From Micromonospora vinacea (GTDB taxonomy: Bacteria; Actinomycetota; Actinomycetes; Mycobacteriales; Micromonosporaceae): a DNA stretch of 64,000 nucleotides. The notes under the pieces are model-generated. The model was not told the origin of the DNA. It made no database searches and saw only the letters and a program-made list of their open reading frames with translations. Position numbers and translations under genes: made by a program. Of the stretch, positions 61,410 to 64,000 are shown piece after piece. The stretch's first letter is position 1. The number at the start of each line of letters is the position of its first letter. The stretch lies in NCBI RefSeq assembly GCF_015751785.1, contig NZ_JADOTY010000001.1, positions 3,410,001 to 3,474,000 of the forward strand, read 5' to 3'.

Positions 61410-64000
61410 GTGGCAGGCAAGGCCCGCGTACACGAGCTTGCAAAAGAGCTCGGGGTCGAGAGTAAGACCGTTCTCGCCAAGCTGAAGGAAATGGGCGAGT
61501 TCGTGAAGTCCGCGTCCAGCACCGTCGAGGCGCCCGTCGCCCGTCGGCTGCGGAACGCATTCGTCGCGTCCGCCGGAGCCCCGGCTCCGGCCGCCCCGTC
61601 GGCGCCCGCGTCGACGCCGGCTTCAAACCCGACCCCGACGCCAACCCCGACCCCGGGCGCGCCCCGGGTCTCGGCCAAGCCGATGCCGCCTCGGCGGCCG
61701 GCCGCGCCGGCACCCGGTCCGAAGCCCAAGGGTCCGGTTCCCGGTGCGCCGCAGACGGCGACCCCGGTCGCCAAGCCGGCGAGTGCCCACGACATCGAGG
61801 TGGCGGCCGCGGAGGCGCGTGCCGCCGCGCTGAAGGCTGAGCAGGAGGCCGCGGTCAAGGCCGCGCAGGCCGCCCGCCAGCAGCAGCGGGACAACCCCGT
61901 TCGCCGGGAGCCTCCGGCAGACGGTGGCAACCGCCCCGGCCCTCGGCCGGGTCCTGCGGCGATGCCGCCCCGTCCCGGTTCGCCGGCAGCTCGTCCGAGC
62001 ACGCCGGCTCCCGGTCCGGGTGCCCGGCCGGGCGGTCGTCCGCCGGCGCGCGGTGCCGGTAACAACCCGTTCGGCATCCAGGGTGGCCAGCAGCAGCGGC
62101 CCCCGGCCGCCGGTGCGGGTGGCCCTCGTCCGAACAGCCCGGCGGGCATGCCGCCGCGGCCGAGCCCGAACTCCATGCCGCCGCGGCCCAGCCCGGCGTC
62201 CATGCCGAGCCAGCGTCCGGCTGCCGGTCGCCCCGGTCCCGGTGGCGCTGGTCGTCCCGGTGGTGGCGCTGGTCGCCCCGGTGGCGGTGGCGGCGGTTTC
62301 CGTGGCGGTCCCGGCGGTGGCGCCGGTGGCGGTGGCGGTTACCGCGGCGGCCCCGGTGGCGGCGCGGGTGCCGGCGGTGGCGGTGGCTACCGTGGCGGTC
62401 CCGGCGGCGGTGGCGGTGCTCCCGGTGGCGGTTTCCGTCCGGGTGCTCCGTCCGGCGGTGGCGGTCGTCCGGGTGCCGGTGGTCGTGGCCGTGGCGGCGG
62501 TGCCGCGGGTGCCTTCGGGCGTCCGGGTGGCCGGCCGACGCGCGGTCGCAAGTCCAAGAAGCAGCGCAGACAGGAGTTCGACAACCTGTCGGCTCCGACC
62601 ATGAGCTCGGGTGCTCCCCGGGGTCAGGGTCAGGTCGTCCGGCTCTCCCGTGGCGCCTCGCTGTCGGACTTCGCCGACAAGATCAACGCCAACCCGGGTT
62701 CGCTGGTCCAGGAGATGTTCAACCTGGGCGAGATGGTCACCGCGACCCAGTCCTGTTCTGACGACACCCTGCAGCTGCTGGGTGAGCACCTGGGCTTCGA
62801 CATCCAGATCGTCAGCCCGGAGGACGAGGACCGCGAGCTGCTTGCGCAGTTCAACATCGACCTCGACGCGGAGGTGGCCGAGGAGCGTCTGGTCAGCCGT
62901 GCGCCGGTCGTGACCGTCATGGGTCACGTCGACCACGGTAAGACCAAGCTGCTCGACGCCATCCGTAAGGCGAACGTCGTCGCTGGTGAGGCGGGTGGCA
63001 TCACCCAGCACATCGGTGCGTACCAGGTGCACGTTCCGCACGATGGTGTGGACCGCGCGGTGACCTTCATCGACACCCCGGGTCACGAGGCGTTCACCGC
63101 CATGCGTGCTCGTGGTGCCCAGGTGACTGACATCGTGATCCTGGTCGTCGCGGCCGACGACGGCGTGATGCCGCAGACCATCGAGGCGTTGAACCACGCC
63201 AAGGCGGCCGACGTGCCGATCGTGGTCGCGGTCAACAAGGTCGACAAGCCGGAGGCCAACCCGGACAAGGTCCGCCAGCAGCTGACCGAGTACGGCCTGG
63301 TCGCCGAGGAGTACGGCGGCGAGACCATGTTCGTCAACGTGGCAGCCAAGCCCGGCATCGGCATCGAGGAGTTGCTCGAGGCTGTCCTGCTGACCGCCGA
63401 CGCGTCGCTGGAGCTGACCGCTCCGATCGACGGGCCGGCGCAGGGTGTGGCCATCGAGGCGCACCTGGACAAGGGCCGCGGTGCGGTGGCGACGGTGCTG
63501 GTGCAGAAGGGCACCCTGCGGGCGGGCGACTCGATCGTCGCCGGTGGGGCGCACGGCCGGGTCCGGGCCATGCTCGACGAGAACGGCAACCAGCTCTCCG
63601 AGGCTGGTCCGGCGCGTCCGGTCATGGTTCTGGGTCTGACCGCGCCGCCCGGTGCGGGTGACACGTTCCTCGCCGCGGCGGACGACCGCACGGTGCGGCA
63701 GATCGCCGAGCAGCGACAGGCACGGCGGCGGGCGGCGGCATTCGCCAACTCCCGTGGTCGGGCCACCCTCGAGACGCTCATGGAGCAGCTCAAGGAGGGC
63801 GAGAAGACCTCGCTCAACCTCATCCTCAAGGGCGATGTCTCCGGTTCGGTGGAGGCCCTGGAGGACGCGCTGTTCAACCTCGACATCCCCGAGGAGGTCC
63901 AGCTCAAGGTCCTCGACCGGGGCGTCGGCGCGATCACCGAGAGCAACGTCATGCTCGCGAGTGCCTCGTCGGAGCCGGTCACGATCATCGGCTTCAACGT
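61410..64000 (+). CDS. infB: Translation initiation factor IF-2, 5' part
   Basis: The gene runs off the right edge after about 863 codons, so it is incomplete. GTG at 61410 has GAGGAG upstream and starts [20 protein letters not shown], the IF2-N domain. A long Pro/Ala/Gly-rich region (about 50-385) contains FRGGPGGG and YRGGPGGG repeats. The second N-terminal domain ([19 protein letters not shown]) precedes the GTPase with MGHVDHGKT (504-512), DTPGHEAF and [11 protein letters not shown]-2 delivers initiator tRNA to the 30S subunit. The full length is expected near 1000 residues. Confidence 0.97.
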   Translation, partial: MAGKARVHELAKELGVESKTVLAKLKEMGEFVKSASSTVEAPVARRLRNAFVASAGAPAPAAPSAPASTPASNPTPTPTPTPGAPRVSAKPMPPRRPAAPAPGPKPKGPVPGAPQTATPVAKPASAHDIEVAAAEARAAALKAEQEAAVKAAQAARQQQRDNPVRREPPADGGNRPGPRPGPAAMPPRPGSPAARPSTPAPGPGARPGGRPPARGAGNNPFGIQGGQQQRPPAAGAGGPRPNSPAGMPPRPSPNSMPPRPSPASMPSQRPAAGRPGPGGAGRPGGGAGRPGGGGGGFRGGPGGGAGGGGGYRGGPGGGAGAGGGGGYRGGPGGGGGAPGGGFRPGAPSGGGGRPGAGGRGRGGGAAGAFGRPGGRPTRGRKSKKQRRQEFDNLSAPTMSSGAPRGQGQVVRLSRGASLSDFADKINANPGSLVQEMFNLGEMVTATQSCSDDTLQLLGEHLGFDIQIVSPEDEDRELLAQFNIDLDAEVAEERLVSRAPVVTVMGHVDHGKTKLLDAIRKANVVAGEAGGITQHIGAYQVHVPHDGVDRAVTFIDTPGHEAFTAMRARGAQVTDIVILVVAADDGVMPQTIEALNHAKAADVPIVVAVNKVDKPEANPDKVRQQLTEYGLVAEEYGGETMFVNVAAKPGIGIEELLEAVLLTADASLELTAPIDGPAQGVAIEAHLDKGRGAVATVLVQKGTLRAGDSIVAGGAHGRVRAMLDENGNQLSEAGPARPVMVLGLTAPPGAGDTFLAAADDRTVRQIAEQRQARRRAAAFANSRGRATLETLMEQLKEGEKTSLNLILKGDVSGSVEALEDALFNLDIPEEVQLKVLDRGVGAITESNVMLASASSEPVTIIGFN

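Overview
The window looks like chromosomal DNA of a Micromonospora-type actinomycete (family Micromonosporaceae). It is very GC-rich, almost every third codon position is G or C, GTG starts are common, and there are several probable leaderless genes and PadR, F420-type and ECF-style features. Species-level assignment is inference; nothing here is a taxonomic marker such as rRNA. I see no tRNA, rRNA, CRISPR array, insertion sequence or phage gene.

Layout. 1-3.7 kb: the start of a small membrane protein (minus strand, running off the window), a metallo-beta-lactamase/Rieske fusion and a FAD oxidoreductase. 3.7-10 kb: a two-component system diverging from a lipoprotein, membrane-fusion adaptor and MacB-type ABC transporter module. 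10-17.6 kb: a YihY/BrkB membrane protein, a GNAT acetyltransferase, a 1322-residue secreted GH87 alpha-1,3-glucanase, an LppU-like membrane protein and a Uma2-type nuclease-fold protein. 17.6-24.1 kb: the conserved dxr-rip1-ispG block, a PadR/MFS pair, and a DUF4081-GNAT gene. 24.1-50.9 kb: a long accessory stretch holding a secreted lysozyme-like protein behind three tandem stress-sigma-like promoters, a tandem-fused asymmetric ABC exporter, an old yellow enzyme, a dicarboxylate symporter, DUF998 and glutathionyl-hydroquinone reductase-like genes, a thiolase, a methyltransferase with a PAS-GGDEF-EAL protein, and a five-gene operon (permease, glutamine synthetase-like ligase, aldehyde dehydrogenase, SDR, class I amidotransferase) that reads as a gamma-glutamylation route for amine catabolism. 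It ends with a giant hybrid kinase/phosphatase and a convergent STAS protein. 50.9-64 kb: map, a VIT-family transporter, a nucleotidyltransferase-like gene, a deazaflavin-dependent nitroreductase-like gene, a PadR-ABC-FtsX operon, a DUF4439/Tat-lipoprotein pair, then rimP-nusA-ylxR-infB, cut by the window end.

The housekeeping backbone (dxr, rip1, ispG, GNAT ... map ... rimP, nusA, ylxR, infB) matches the order known from other actinobacteria such as Mycobacterium tuberculosis, with the 24-51 kb stretch as the variable part. Many neighbouring genes overlap by 4 bases (ATGA or GTGA), implying translational coupling. Gene ends carry repeated inverted-repeat elements that look like terminators. 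The main candidates for new biology are the triple promoter array before the lysozyme-like gene, the mini-ORF relay between ylxR and infB, the gamma-glutamylation operon, the Rieske-at-the-C-terminus fusion, the dyad operators of two PadR genes, and an apparent excess of the heptamer CACWGTG in coding DNA.
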